From NCBI GenBank assembly GCA_024666565.1, contig CP088295.1, forward strand, positions 2,852,001-2,916,000: a DNA stretch of 64,000 bases, read 5' to 3'. The translations under genes and the position numbers were made by a program. Under the pieces are notes generated by a model that saw nothing but the letters and a program-made list of their open reading frames with translations, was not told the DNA's origin and searched no databases. This DNA comes from Svornostia abyssi (GTDB lineage Bacteria; Actinomycetota; Thermoleophilia; Solirubrobacterales; Solirubrobacteraceae). Position 1 is the stretch's first letter; each line of letters opens with the position of its first letter. Shown piece by piece: positions 8,135 through 16,609 of the stretch.

Positions 8135-9202
8135 CTACGCCGCCGCCGGCGTGAACCCGTACGCCTCAGCCAGCTCCGGATCCTTCTCGGCCAGCATCTG
8201 CGCGAGGTCGACCATGACCTTGCACTGCTTCCAGGTCGCGTCGTCCTGCATCTTGCCGTCGATCATGTGCACGCCGCGGCCGTCCGGGATGGCCTCGATG
8301 ACCTTCTTGGCGAACAGGACCTCGTCCGGGTCGGGCGAGAAGACCTTCTTGGCGATGTCGATCTGCACGGGGTGCAGCGACCACGTGCCGACGCAGCCCA
8401 TGAGGAACGCGGCGCGGAACTGGACCTCGCACGCGACGGTGTCCTTGATGTCGCCGAACGGGCCGTAGAACGGGAGGATGCCGTTGGCCGTGCAGGCGTC
8501 GACCATGCGGCCGATCGAGTAGTGCCAGAGATCCTGCTGCGAGCGCACGCGGCCGGTCTCGAGGTCGTCGGCCGACGTCGGGTCGGTGATCGTCTGGTAG
8601 CCGGGGTGGCCGCCGCCGACGCGCGTGGTCTTCATGCGGCGCGACGCCGCGAGGTCGGCCGGGCCGAAGCTCATGCCCTGCATACGCGGCGACGCCGAGG
8701 CGATCTCCTCGACGTTCGTCACGCCCTGCGCGGTCTCCAGGATCGCGTGCACGAGGATCGGCTTCTCGATGCCGGCGCGGGACTCGAGCTGCGCCAGCAG
8801 GCGGTCCATGTAGTGGATGTCCCAGGCGCCCTCGACCTTCGGGACCATGATGACGTCGAGCTTGTCGCCGATCTCGGTGACGAGCGTCGTGAGGTCCTCG
8901 AGGACCCACGGGCTGTCGAGCGCGTTGACGCGCGTCCACAGCTGGGTCGAGCCGAGGTCGATGGTCTTGCCGACCTCGACGAGACCGGCGCGCGCGGCTT
9001 CCTTGCGGTCCACCGGCACGGCGTCCTCGAGGTTGCCCAGGACGATGTCCGCCTTCGCGGCGATGTCCGGCAGCTTGGCCCGCATCTTCTCGTTGCCGGC
9101 GTCGAAGAAGTGGATCATCCGCGACGGCGGGAACGGGATCTCGGTGACGGGGTCGGGTGCACCGACGCAGAGGGGCTTGAGGAAGTCGCGAGGGTTACGC
9201 AC
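8135..9202 (-). CDS. mcl1: L-malyl-CoA / beta-methylmalyl-CoA lyase (HpcH/HpaI-CitE fold)
   Basis: A 355-residue CitE-like aldolase. Family features include [17 protein letters not shown] near residue 55 (the acidic metal-site motif), [25 protein letters not shown], and the [17 protein letters not shown] region. [14 protein letters not shown] near the C terminus is typical of malyl-CoA lyases. These cleave beta-methylmalyl-CoA to glyoxylate and propionyl-CoA, and malyl-CoA to glyoxylate and acetyl-CoA, late in the ethylmalonyl-CoA pathway. The GTG at 9202 is preceded by CAGGAGACC and gives the family N terminus. It is divergent from the mesaconyl-CoA hydratase gene, its pathway neighbour, across a 128-bp shared promoter region. 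A citrate-lyase-beta-like thioesterase role is the main alternative. Confidence 0.82.
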   Translation of the reverse strand: MRNPRDFLKPLCVGAPDPVTEIPFPPSRMIHFFDAGNEKMRAKLPDIAAKADIVLGNLEDAVPVDRKEAARAGLVEVGKTIDLGSTQLWTRVNALDSPWVLEDLTTLVTEIGDKLDVIMVPKVEGAWDIHYMDRLLAQLESRAGIEKPILVHAILETAQGVTNVEEIASASPRMQGMSFGPADLAASRRMKTTRVGGGHPGYQTITDPTSADDLETGRVRSQQDLWHYSIGRMVDACTANGILPFYGPFGDIKDTVACEVQFRAAFLMGCVGTWSLHPVQIDIAKKVFSPDPDEVLFAKKVIEAIPDGRGVHMIDGKMQDDATWKQCKVMVDLAQMLAEKDPELAEAYGFTPAAA

Positions 9203-9330
9203 GGGACGGTCTCCTGATCGAGTCTGGTGGGTGGATCGTAGGTGGTCAGGCCGCATTGAAGACGCCTCGTACGCCACGATGTACGGCCGCTGCGCCTTGC
9301 GCGCGCCCCGACCCAGACCCACGGAGACCC

Positions 9331-9846
9331 ATGTCCTTCACGCCCGGCACCGATGATCAGCAGCGCGTCCGCGAGGAGTCCGGCGCGCACACGTACGGCC
9401 GCTACCTCGAGGAGTTCGAGGTCGGCGACGTCTACAAGCACTGGCCCGCGAAGACGGTGACCGAGTCCGACGATCACCTCTTCTGCCTCATCACGATGAA
9501 CCACCACCCGCTGCACCTCAACGACGTGTACGCGTCGAAGAGCCAGCAGGGGCGGAACGTCGTCGTCGGCCCGCTCGTCTACTCCCTCGCCCTGGGCATG
9601 AGCGTCTCCGACGTGTCCGGCAAGGCGATCGCGAACCTCGCGACCGAGGAGCTCTCGCACCCCAACCCGGTCTTCCACGGCGACACGCTGTTCGTCGAGA
9701 CCGAGGTGCTCGAGAAGAAGGAATCGAAGAGCAAGCCGGACCGCGGTGTGGTCAAGGTCCACACCCGTGTCTACAACCAGGACGGCGTCCTGGTGGCCGA
9801 GTTCAAGCGGCTCGTCCTCGTCCCGCGCAAGACCCCGGGCGCGTAG
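9331..9846 (+). CDS. mch: Mesaconyl-CoA hydratase-like MaoC dehydratase
   Basis: A 171-residue hot-dog MaoC-type hydratase. The hydratase motif is visible around residues 40-65 ([18 protein letters not shown]), with the catalytic Asp/His pair expected there, followed by [19 protein letters not shown] chose the ATG at 9331, after ACGGAGACCC, because upstream sequence in frame is low-quality Pro/Arg-rich. Divergence from the malyl-CoA lyase gene strongly suggests that it hydrates mesaconyl-C1-CoA to beta-methylmalyl-CoA, the step just before the lyase. It is shorter than classical two-hot-dog mesaconyl-CoA hydratases, so a generic (R)-specific enoyl-CoA hydratase remains possible. Confidence 0.72.
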   Translation: MSFTPGTDDQQRVREESGAHTYGRYLEEFEVGDVYKHWPAKTVTESDDHLFCLITMNHHPLHLNDVYASKSQQGRNVVVGPLVYSLALGMSVSDVSGKAIANLATEELSHPNPVFHGDTLFVETEVLEKKESKSKPDRGVVKVHTRVYNQDGVLVAEFKRLVLVPRKTPGA

Positions 9847-9874
9847 CCCGATTCCGGCAACGGACGTCGGGTAC

Positions 9875-9905
9875 GGGTTTCCCGCGGTTATCCCCGCGGG
9901 AACCC
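9875..9905 (+). terminator. Hairpin terminator downstream of the MaoC gene
   Basis: Arms GGGTT(T)CCCGCGG and CCGCGGGAACCC form a 12-bp stem with one bulged T and a six-base loop, starting 28 bp after the stop codon. No clear T tract follows. It separates the MaoC gene from the pckG promoter region (about 9906-10088), in which I see no other defined element. Confidence 0.55.
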
Positions 9906-10088
9906 GCATGGCCCGGCGTCCGCTCCGTTGGTACCCTTCGGCCACTCGGCAGCACCCCGGGGTATGGCGCGCATCGTTTTCCACAGGACGTTGGTGACGG
10001 TGCCGCCCCGCGAATCGTTCCTTGATTTAGCGCCCCCGCGGTCGGCTCCGAACCAACTCAGGCTCAGCGACACGCGAGGCATCGTTCC

Positions 10089-11897
10089 GTGACTCAGACC
10101 ACCGCCGCCCCGACTCAGAACCAAAAGCTTCTCGCATGGGTGGAGGAGATCGCCGCCCTCACCAAGCCGGAGGCGGTGTACTGGTGCGACGGCAGCGCGG
10201 AGGAGTACGACCGGCTGGCGCAGGAGCTCGTTGATGCGGGCACGTTCCGCAAGCTCAGCGACGCCAAGCGCCCGAACAGCTACCTCGCGTGGACGGACCC
10301 GTCCGACGTGGCGCGCGTCGAGGACCGCACCTTCATCTGCGCGGCGACCGAGGAGGAGGCCGGGCCGAACAACAACTGGCGCGACCCCGCCGAGATGCGC
10401 ACGGAGATGAACGGCATCTTCGACGGCGCGATGGCCGGCCGCACGATGTACGTCATTCCGTTCAGCATGGGCCCCGTCGGCTCGGACAAGAGCCACATCG
10501 GCGTCCAGGTCACCGACTCCGCGTACGTCGTCACGAACATGCGGATCATGACCCGCATGGGCCAGAAGGTCCTCGACCAGCTCGGCCCCGACGGCGAGTT
10601 CGTCCCCTGCGTCCATTCCATCGGCGCGCCGCTGGCGCCCGGCCAGGAGGACGTCGTCTGGCCGACGAACGCCGACACGAAGTACATCGTCCACTACCCC
10701 GAGACCCGCGAGATCTGGTCGTACGGCTCGGGCTACGGCGGCAACGCGCTGCTCGGCAAGAAGTGCTTCGCCCTGCGCATCGCCTCGATCATGGCGCGCG
10801 ACGAGGGCTGGATGGCCGAGCACATGCTCATCCTCAAGCTCACCTCGCCGGAGGGGAAGGTCAAGTACGTCACGGGCGCGTTCCCGAGCGCGTGCGGCAA
10901 GACCAACCTCGCCATGCTCGTCCCGACGCTCGAGGGCTGGACGGTCGAGACGGTCGGTGACGACATCGCCTGGATGAAGTTCGGCGACGACGGCCGCCTG
11001 TACGCGATCAACCCCGAGTACGGCTTCTTCGGCGTCGCTCCGGGCACCGGCGCGGACACGAACCCGAACGCCATCGCGTCGATCGCCAAGAACACGATCT
11101 TCAGCAACTGCGCGCTGACCGACGACGGCGACATCTGGTGGGAGGGCCTCACCAAGGAGAAGCCCGCGCACCTCATCGACTGGCACGGCAACGACTGGAC
11201 GCCTGACAGCGACACCCCGGCCGCCCACCCGAACGCGCGCTTCACGGTCCCGGCCGAGCAGGCCCCGTGCATCGCCGACGAGTGGGAGGACCCCAAGGGC
11301 GTGCCGATCGACGCGTTCCTCTTCGGCGGCCGCCGCGCCTCGGGCGTCCCGCTGGTGCGCGAGTCCTTCGACTGGGAGCACGGCACGTTCCTCGCCGCGA
11401 CGATGAGCTCCGAGCAGACCGCCGCGGCGTTCGGCCAGGTCGGCGCGCTGCGCTTCGACCCGTTCGCCCAGCTGCCGTTCGCGGGCTACAACATGGGCGA
11501 CTACATGGCCCACTGGCTGAAGATCGGCGAGACGCCCGGCGCGACGCTGCCCAAGATCTTCTACGTCAACTGGTTCCGCAAGGACGAGGACGGGAAGTTC
11601 ATGTGGCCGGGCTTCGGCGAGAACAGCCGTGTCCTGGAGTGGATCTTCCGTCGGTGCGACGGCGAGGGCGAGGCCGTGGAGACCCCGATCGGCTACGTGC
11701 CGGCCGAGGGGGACCTCAACCTCGACGGCCTCGACATCGCGCCCGAGACGATGAAGGAGCTGCTCACCGTCGACATCGAGACGGTCAAGCAGGAGCTCCC
11801 GCAGGTGGAGGCGAGCCTGACGAAGTACGGCTCGCACCTGCCGGCCGGCATCCAGCGCCAGCTCGACAAGCTCAAGGCCGCGGTCGCCGCCGTCTAG
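10089..11897 (+). CDS. pckG: Phosphoenolpyruvate carboxykinase (GTP)
   Basis: A 602-residue GTP-dependent PEPCK, converting oxaloacetate and GTP to PEP, CO2 and GDP at the entry to gluconeogenesis. The GTP-class P-loop reads FPSACGKTN at residues 265-273. Other hallmarks are [15 protein letters not shown] near 126, [15 protein letters not shown] near 216, the [13 protein letters not shown] segment, and the [12 protein letters not shown] and [18 protein letters not shown] nucleotide-binding segments. The GTG start follows a weak GCGAGG site; length is normal for the family. It follows the malyl-CoA lyase/MaoC divergon, fitting carbon exit from the ethylmalonyl-CoA pathway to sugars. Two tandem hairpins end the gene, the first overlapping its stop codon. 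Confidence 0.97.
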   Translation: MTQTTAAPTQNQKLLAWVEEIAALTKPEAVYWCDGSAEEYDRLAQELVDAGTFRKLSDAKRPNSYLAWTDPSDVARVEDRTFICAATEEEAGPNNNWRDPAEMRTEMNGIFDGAMAGRTMYVIPFSMGPVGSDKSHIGVQVTDSAYVVTNMRIMTRMGQKVLDQLGPDGEFVPCVHSIGAPLAPGQEDVVWPTNADTKYIVHYPETREIWSYGSGYGGNALLGKKCFALRIASIMARDEGWMAEHMLILKLTSPEGKVKYVTGAFPSACGKTNLAMLVPTLEGWTVETVGDDIAWMKFGDDGRLYAINPEYGFFGVAPGTGADTNPNAIASIAKNTIFSNCALTDDGDIWWEGLTKEKPAHLIDWHGNDWTPDSDTPAAHPNARFTVPAEQAPCIADEWEDPKGVPIDAFLFGGRRASGVPLVRESFDWEHGTFLAATMSSEQTAAAFGQVGALRFDPFAQLPFAGYNMGDYMAHWLKIGETPGATLPKIFYVNWFRKDEDGKFMWPGFGENSRVLEWIFRRCDGEGEAVETPIGYVPAEGDLNLDGLDIAPETMKELLTVDIETVKQELPQVEASLTKYGSHLPAGIQRQLDKLKAAVAAV

Positions 11898-11944
11898 GGC
11901 TGGCGCCCTAGACGGCCCGGAGAACGGCCTGGCGGCCGTTCTCC
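11891..11944 (+). terminator. Tandem hairpins with identical TGGC loops ending pckG
   Basis: Hairpin 1 (11891-11914) is CGTCTAGGGC-TGGC-GCCCTAGACG and includes the pckG TAG stop. Hairpin 2 (11919-11944) is GGAGAACGGCC-TGGC-GGCCGTTCTCC. Both stems are perfect and both loops are TGGC, with four bases between them. The pair also lies just past the convergent TetR stop at 11948, so it can end transcription from both sides. Confidence 0.75.
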
Positions 11945-11947
11945 CGC

Positions 11948-12574
11948 CTAGTCCAACGGTGACGGGGGGACGCCGGGCAATGGCTCGGCGTCCGCTCGCG
12001 GCTTCGCGCCCTCCAGGACGAGGGCGAGATAGCGGTCGATCGCCTCACGCGTGACCTGCACGCCCGGCCGCGGCTTGCAGGGGACGGCGACCATCTTGAC
12101 GAGGGCCATGACGTCCTCGGGCTCGAGGTCCGGCCGCACGACCCCCGCCGCCTGTGCGTGCTCCAGGACGCGGGTGCAGCCGGCGAGCACCCGCTCGAAC
12201 ATCTCGCGCTGGTTGTCTTCGGTGATCAGCAGCCGGGCTTCCATCGCCTCGAAGAACGCGCCGTCGCGGGCGACGGCCAGCGCGCGTCCGGCGATGAACG
12301 TTCGAAAGCCCTCCCAGGCGTCGGCGTCTGCGGCGGCCTGATCGGCGGCCGTCGCGAAGTCGGCCACGACGTCGTGAAGCGCGGCCCACGCCAGCGCCTC
12401 CTTCGTCTCGAAGCGCCGGTAGACGGTGCCCTTGCCGACACCGGCCCGGCGGGCGATCTCCTCGACCGAGACGTCGAATCCCTCCTCGGTGAACGCTTCG
12501 CGGGCGGCGGCCAGCAGCAGCCGCTCGTTGCGGGCCGCGTCGGCGCGGAGGGGACGGGTGGTGCCTGCTTCCAC
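11948..12574 (-). CDS. TetR-family transcriptional repressor of the adjacent MFS pump
   Basis: A 208-residue TetR protein. The N-terminal helix-turn-helix region reads FDVSVEEIARRAGVGKGTVYRRFETKEAL (shown here in parts: VEEIARRAGVGKGTV and YRRFETKEALAWA), and the rest is a helical ligand-binding domain with a normal length. I chose the GTG at 12574, which begins VEAGTTRPLRADAARNERLL, since upstream in-frame sequence is un-TetR-like. It is divergent from an EmrB/QacA-type exporter, and two palindromic operators lie between the genes. Autorepression and drug-responsive control of the pump are the standard inference. The ligand is unknown. Confidence 0.88.
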   Translation of the reverse strand: MEAGTTRPLRADAARNERLLLAAAREAFTEEGFDVSVEEIARRAGVGKGTVYRRFETKEALAWAALHDVVADFATAADQAAADADAWEGFRTFIAGRALAVARDGAFFEAMEARLLITEDNQREMFERVLAGCTRVLEHAQAAGVVRPDLEPEDVMALVKMVAVPCKPRPGVQVTREAIDRYLALVLEGAKPRADAEPLPGVPPSPLD

Positions 12575-12616
12575 AGAGAGGACGGTACCAGCGGGAGTTG
12601 AGCGCTTACGCGCCAA

Positions 12617-12680
12617 AGCGGACCATGCGGTCCGCTTGCGTGGTACGGTGCCTCCACGGTAGCGGACTGTCCGGTCCGCT
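12617..12680. promoter_or_regulatory. Twin palindromic operators of the TetR/MFS divergon
   Basis: Site 1 at 12617-12636 is AGCGGACC-ATGC-GGTCCGCT with perfect 8-bp arms. Site 2 at 12661-12680 is AGCGGAC-TGTCCG-GTCCGCT with 7-bp arms. Their centres are 44 bp apart, close to four helical turns, so dimers would bind the same face. Both lie between the TetR and MFS starts. Confidence 0.75.
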
Positions 12681-12724
12681 TCCACCTCTCTCTGGAAACC
12701 CCCGAGTGCCCGGGAGGCCCTCGC

Positions 12725-14158
12725 ATGTCTTCACCCAGCCGGGAGACGAGCCGCTGGCTCGTGCTCATCCTCGTCTGCTTCGCGCAGTTCATGGTGGTGG
12801 TCGACGCCACCGTCGTGAACGTCGCGCTCCCCTCGATCCAAGCCGATCTCGGCTTCTCGGCCGCCGACCTGCAGTGGGTCGTCAACGGCTACACGCTCGT
12901 CTTCGGCGGGTTCCTGCTGCTCGGTGGCCGCGCCGCTGATCTGCTCGGGCGCAAGCGGCTGTTCCTCGGCGGGCTGGCCCTTTTCACGTTCGCATCCGCG
13001 CTGAACGGCCTGGCGACGAGCCAGGAGATGCTCGTCGGCGCCCGCGCCCTGCAGGGCCTCGGTGCCGCGATGGTCTCGCCCGCCGCGCTCTCGATCATCA
13101 CCACGACCTTCGAGGACGGCCCGGAGCGCACCCGCGCGCTGGGCATCTGGAGCGGCATCATCGCCGGCGGCGCCGCATTCGGCCTCCTGCTCGGCGGTGT
13201 GCTCACCGAAGCGCTGTCGTGGCCGTGGGTGTTCTTCGTCAACGTCCCGGTCGGCATCGCCGTCGGCGTCGCGGCGCTGCGGTACGTGGCGGAGTCCCGG
13301 ACCGACGAGCAGGGCGGCTTCGACCTCGCTGGAGCCATCACCGTCACCTCCGGGCTGACGCTCCTGACCTACGCGATCGTCAAGGCGCAGGAGTGGGGCT
13401 GGGCCGGCACGAACACGCTGGTGCTGGGCGGTCTCGCGCTGGCCCTCCTCGGCGCCTTCGTCGCCATCGAGCGGCGGGCGTCGTCCCCGTTGGTGCAGCT
13501 GCGGATCTTCTCGATCCGGACGCTGTCGGTGGCCAACGGCGTGATGCTGCTCATCGGCGGCGCGCTGTTCTCGATGTTCTTCTTCGGCTCGCTGTACGTC
13601 CAGGACGTGCTCGGCTTCTCGCCGCTGGAATCCGGTCTCGCGTTCCTGCCGATGAGCATCGGCATCGCGATCGGTGCGGGGACGGCGCAGTCGCTGATCG
13701 GGCGGGTCGGCGTGAAGCCGGTCGCGCTGGGCGGGATGCTGCTCGCGACCGCGGGCATGGTGCTGATGACGGGCGTCTCGGCGGACGGCAGCTACGTCAG
13801 CGACGTGCTCCCCGGCATCGTGCTCATCGCGATCGGCATGGGCAACGTGTTCGTGCCGCTCACGCTGGCGGCGACGACGAACGTCGACGACGATCACGCC
13901 GGGCTGGCGTCGGGCATCTTCAACACGTCGCAGCAGATCGGCGGCGCGCTGGGGCTGGCGATCCTGTCCACGCTTGCCGCTGACCGAACGGCGGCGGTCG
14001 GAGGGGACACGGCGAATGCGATGGTCGAGGGCTTCCAGACCGCGTTCCTCGTGGGCGCGGGAATGATGGCCGTGGGTGCGATCGCGCTGGCCGTGCTCCT
14101 GCGCCAGCGCGACGTGGCGCACATCAGCGCGGCGGACGCGATCCCCGTGCCGGCGTAG
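12725..14158 (+). CDS. MFS multidrug exporter, DHA2 (EmrB/QacA) family
   Basis: A 477-residue transporter with about 14 transmembrane helices. Signatures include the TM1 motif FMVVVDATVVNVALPSIQ (D-x-T-I/V-V-N-V-A-L-P), WVVNGYTLVFGGFLLLGGRAADLLG (motif A near residue 55-75) and RALQGLGAAMVSPAALSII. The family pumps lipophilic cations or antibiotics outward using the proton gradient. Divergence from the TetR repressor and the twin operators indicate induction by a toxic ligand. Its 3' end overlaps the convergent ArsR gene by about 35 bp. Confidence 0.92.
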   Translation: MSSPSRETSRWLVLILVCFAQFMVVVDATVVNVALPSIQADLGFSAADLQWVVNGYTLVFGGFLLLGGRAADLLGRKRLFLGGLALFTFASALNGLATSQEMLVGARALQGLGAAMVSPAALSIITTTFEDGPERTRALGIWSGIIAGGAAFGLLLGGVLTEALSWPWVFFVNVPVGIAVGVAALRYVAESRTDEQGGFDLAGAITVTSGLTLLTYAIVKAQEWGWAGTNTLVLGGLALALLGAFVAIERRASSPLVQLRIFSIRTLSVANGVMLLIGGALFSMFFFGSLYVQDVLGFSPLESGLAFLPMSIGIAIGAGTAQSLIGRVGVKPVALGGMLLATAGMVLMTGVSADGSYVSDVLPGIVLIAIGMGNVFVPLTLAATTNVDDDHAGLASGIFNTSQQIGGALGLAILSTLAADRTAAVGGDTANAMVEGFQTAFLVGAGMMAVGAIALAVLLRQRDVAHISAADAIPVPA

Positions 14159-14456
14159 CCGAGTCCCGGAGTGCGGCCAGGCGGTCGTCCCACGCCGCGC
14201 CCACGTTCGCCATCCACGCGATCGCGTCGGTGAGCGGGGCCGGCGTGGCCCGCCAGCGGGTCTCCCGCCCGGCGCGCTCGCCCGCGACGAGCTGCGCCTC
14301 GGCGAGGACCCCGAGATGCTTCGCCACGGCCTGCCGGGTGACCGGCAGGCCCGCGGCGAGCTGCGTCGCGGTGATGCCCTCCCGCGCGGCGACCGTGTCG
14401 AGCACGGTGCGCCGCGTGGGGTCGGCGAGCGCCGCGAAGACGGCGTCCGTGCTCAT
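14124..14456 (-). CDS. ArsR-family HTH regulator
   Basis: A 110-residue protein with the compact ArsR winged helix: VFAALADPTRRTVLDTV at the N terminus, then the recognition helix region GLPVTRQAVAKHLGVLAEA and the wing AGERAGRETRWRA. I see no metal-binding Cys box (no ELCVC-like motif), so it is more like the non-metal ArsR regulators that pair with AHSA1/SRPBCC proteins. Its ATG overlaps the stop of the AHSA1 gene as ATGA. It probably controls the palindromic sites at 14873-14932 in the divergent clpP/AHSA1 promoter region. Confidence 0.85.
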   Translation of the reverse strand: MSTDAVFAALADPTRRTVLDTVAAREGITATQLAAGLPVTRQAVAKHLGVLAEAQLVAGERAGRETRWRATPAPLTDAIAWMANVGAAWDDRLAALRDSATPARGSRPPR

Positions 14457-14857
14457 GCGAACGTGGCGATCCTCGCCGCGAGCGAGGGCAGCGCGCAGGA
14501 CGCCGGGCCGTAGCGCAGCACGGGGTGGTCGCCGATCCGGGTGGTGCTGACGGCGTAGACCGGGGCGCTCTCCACCACCCGCACGCGGGTGCCGCCGTCC
14601 TCCTCGTCGAGCGTGAGGCAGACCCGCGTCATGAGGTCGTCGCCCGCGGCGCGCCACCAGAGGACGAGCCGCTCGCCGGGGACGACCTCCTCGACCTCGA
14701 CGTCGCGCTCCTCGCCGTCGTGCAGCCACAGCCAGCCGCGTTCGCCCTCGGCGAGTTCCAGGTCGGCGCCGGCGCACAGCCAGCCGCGCAGGTCGGCGAG
14801 CGCCTCCCATGCCTCGTCGCGGTCGAGCTCGAGCAGGATCTCTCGGGTCACGTGCAT
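14453..14857 (-). CDS. SRPBCC/AHSA1-domain protein
   Basis: A 134-residue START-like protein: [20 protein letters not shown] opens the typical helix-grip fold, followed by [21 protein letters not shown] and [16 protein letters not shown] strands and a C-terminal helix. Such proteins bind small hydrophobic ligands or chaperone clients. Pairing AHSA1 first and ArsR second with an ATGA overlap is a known arrangement in actinobacteria. The ligand and role here are unknown. The start at 14857 places the operator pair just upstream. Confidence 0.82.
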   Translation of the reverse strand: MHVTREILLELDRDEAWEALADLRGWLCAGADLELAEGERGWLWLHDGEERDVEVEEVVPGERLVLWWRAAGDDLMTRVCLTLDEEDGGTRVRVVESAPVYAVSTTRIGDHPVLRYGPASCALPSLAARIATFA

Positions 14858-14872
14858 GTCGGTCTTCCTCTC

Positions 14873-14932
14873 GCAACCGGTTGGTTGCGCACATGCTACC
14901 GTCCTCGCCACAACATGCAACCAAACGGTTGC
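14873..14932. promoter_or_regulatory. Twin operators between the AHSA1-ArsR unit and clpP
   Basis: Site A at 14873-14888 is GCAACC-GGTT-GGTTGC and site B at 14917-14932 is GCAACC-AAAC-GGTTGC. Both have perfect 6-bp arms, and centres are 44 bp apart. Site B ends 19 bp before the clpP ATG and site A is 15 bp upstream of the AHSA1 ATG, so binding should affect both directions. Confidence 0.72.
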
Positions 14933-14951
14933 GGAAAGGACGGTGGGGCAC

Positions 14952-15560
14952 ATGCCGCTGGTGCCGATGGTCATCCAGAGCGACGGGCGCGGGGAGCGCT
15001 CGTTCGACATCTACTCGCGCCTGCTCAACGAGCGGGTCGTCTTCCTCGGAACGCCGATCGACGACGAGGTGGCGAACCTCATCGTGGCGCAGCTTCTGCA
15101 CCTCGAGGCCGACGACCCCGAGAAGGACATCTCCCTGTACATCAACTCGCCCGGCGGCATCGTCTACGCCGGCTTGGCCATCTACGACACGATGCAGTTC
15201 ATCAAGCCCGACGTGCAGACCATCTGCTGCGGGATCGCGATGAGCGCCGGCTCGCTCGTGCTCATGGGCGGCGCGCCGGGCAAGCGGATGTCGCTGCCCA
15301 ACAGCCGCATCCTCATCCACCAGCCGTCAGGCGGCTTTCAGGGTCAGTCCACGGACATCGAGATCCACGCTCGCGAGACGCTGGCGTTGCGGCGGCGCCT
15401 CGACGAGATCTACGCCGAGCACACGGGCCAGTCGATCGAGCAGGTCCACGACGACATGGAGCGCGACCGCTTCTTCACCCCGGACGAAGCCGTCGAGTAC
15501 GGCCTGATCGACCGCGTGATCAATGACCGCGCGGCCGTCGCACCTAGCCCTGGGGGTTGA
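14952..15560 (+). CDS. clpP: ATP-dependent Clp protease proteolytic subunit
   Basis: A 202-residue ClpP serine peptidase. The catalytic triad is visible as Ser98 (GIAMSAGSL), His123 (LIHQPSG) and Asp172 (ERDRFFT). The handle-helix region and the INSPGG hairpin near residue 65 are conserved. I chose the ATG at 14952; a GTG at 14943 is also possible. The gene is not paired with clpX or a second clpP, unlike the usual actinobacterial housekeeping clpP1P2 operon. Instead it diverges from an AHSA1-ArsR unit across paired operators, which suggests a conditionally expressed ClpP copy. Whether other clpP genes exist in this genome cannot be seen. ClpS is encoded 8 kb away. Confidence 0.93.
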   Translation: MPLVPMVIQSDGRGERSFDIYSRLLNERVVFLGTPIDDEVANLIVAQLLHLEADDPEKDISLYINSPGGIVYAGLAIYDTMQFIKPDVQTICCGIAMSAGSLVLMGGAPGKRMSLPNSRILIHQPSGGFQGQSTDIEIHARETLALRRRLDEIYAEHTGQSIEQVHDDMERDRFFTPDEAVEYGLIDRVINDRAAVAPSPGG

Positions 15561-15976
15561 CGCCGAAGTTCTTGGCGTTGAACGTGACGGGGAGGCAGAC
15601 CGAGTCCTTGACCGTCACGGTGCCCTTCACGCGGTTGTTGGCGAACTTCGCGTTGACGGTGACGTCCTTGACGACCTGGGGGCTGCTGCCCTCGCTCACC
15701 TTCGCCTTGCCCCGGTACGAGACGGAGCCCGCGCTGGAGATCTTCACCTTGCGCAGGATCTGGATGCCCCCGCCGGTCACCGTGCTCCCGTCGCCGGCCT
15801 TGTACTGGCAGGGGAACGTCATGGACTTCAGCGCCTTCGCGTCCTTCGTCGTCGTGAGGTATGCCTGCAGCTTCACGTCGATGTACGTGCCGCGCTTGGG
15901 ATAGGCCGCCCAGGCGACGGCGGGGGGCGGCGGCGAACAGGATGGCGAGGAGCGCGACGGCGTGGCGGACGTTCAT
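15544..15976 (-). CDS. Secreted hypothetical protein (frameshifted after signal peptide)
   Basis: A predicted exported protein of about 143 residues. The signal peptide [18 protein letters not shown] is in one frame and the mature part, beginning near [16 protein letters not shown], is in another. Removing one base from the six-base G run at 15922-15927 joins them as [15 protein letters not shown] with a plausible cleavage site. The mature domain is Ser/Thr/Lys-rich and beta-strand-like ([27 protein letters not shown]), with two Cys that could form a disulfide. No family recognised. Its stop overlaps the convergent clpP stop region by 17 bp. Confidence 0.65.
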
Positions 15977-16035
15977 GGGCGCGAACGTATCCGGCTGATG
16001 CGCCGGAATCGAGGCGCCCTACGCAGCCGTGCGTA

Positions 16036-16599
16036 TCAGCGGTGGTCGCCGCCCGTGGCCAGCGGCGGGCGCGACTCCTCCGCCAGGGACGTGATGGTCA
16101 AGATGCCGCGCGCGGCATCCTCCAGCACGTCCGTGGCCTCCTCCGGTGACCGTGCGTAGAGCTCGACCAGGAGGTGCACCGTGATGGTGTTGTCGTCGTC
16201 GTGCTTGTGGAAGCGCACGTGCGTGAAGAACTCGCGGGTGCCGTGGTCGCCGAACGCCGCGTAGGAGAGCGCGTCGCCGGCCTCCGGCCCCGAGCACGTC
16301 TCGACGTCGTCGGCGTGCACGGTGACGGTGCACGAGGCGACCCATGGCGTGCCGGCGATCATCCGTTCCCAGCGGTCCTCGATCGGCTCGACGCGGCCGT
16401 TGTGGAACGCCAGGTGCGGCTGGTCGTGCATGCACTGCAGGCACTGCACGACGGCCTCCTGCAGCTCGTCGACGACATCGGCGCGCTCGCCACTGTCCGG
16501 ATCGATCCGGTGGATGCCCTCGTAGTGCACCTGCACTTCGAGGTCGGTGGACCAGCAGCGGTAGCAGCGCAGCCAGGCGCGGACCTCGGAACCCTCCAT
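16036..16599 (-). CDS. Conserved-looking hypothetical protein with two CxxC pairs
   Basis: A 187-residue soluble protein: MEGSEVRAWLRCYRCWSTDL at the start, then VVQCLQCMHDQPHLAF, then a longer beta-rich domain (TVTVHADDVETCSG, REFFTHVRFHKHDDD, ITVHLLVELYARS). The two CxxC pairs near residues 12-15 and 72-75 could bind a metal together. No family recognised. It is 10 bp downstream of the pabBC fusion on the same strand, so it may be cotranscribed, but a folate link is only positional. Confidence 0.6.
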   Translation of the reverse strand: MEGSEVRAWLRCYRCWSTDLEVQVHYEGIHRIDPDSGERADVVDELQEAVVQCLQCMHDQPHLAFHNGRVEPIEDRWERMIAGTPWVASCTVTVHADDVETCSGPEAGDALSYAAFGDHGTREFFTHVRFHKHDDDNTITVHLLVELYARSPEEATDVLEDAARGILTITSLAEESRPPLATGGDHR

Positions 16600-16609
16600 C
16601 GCTGGGATG

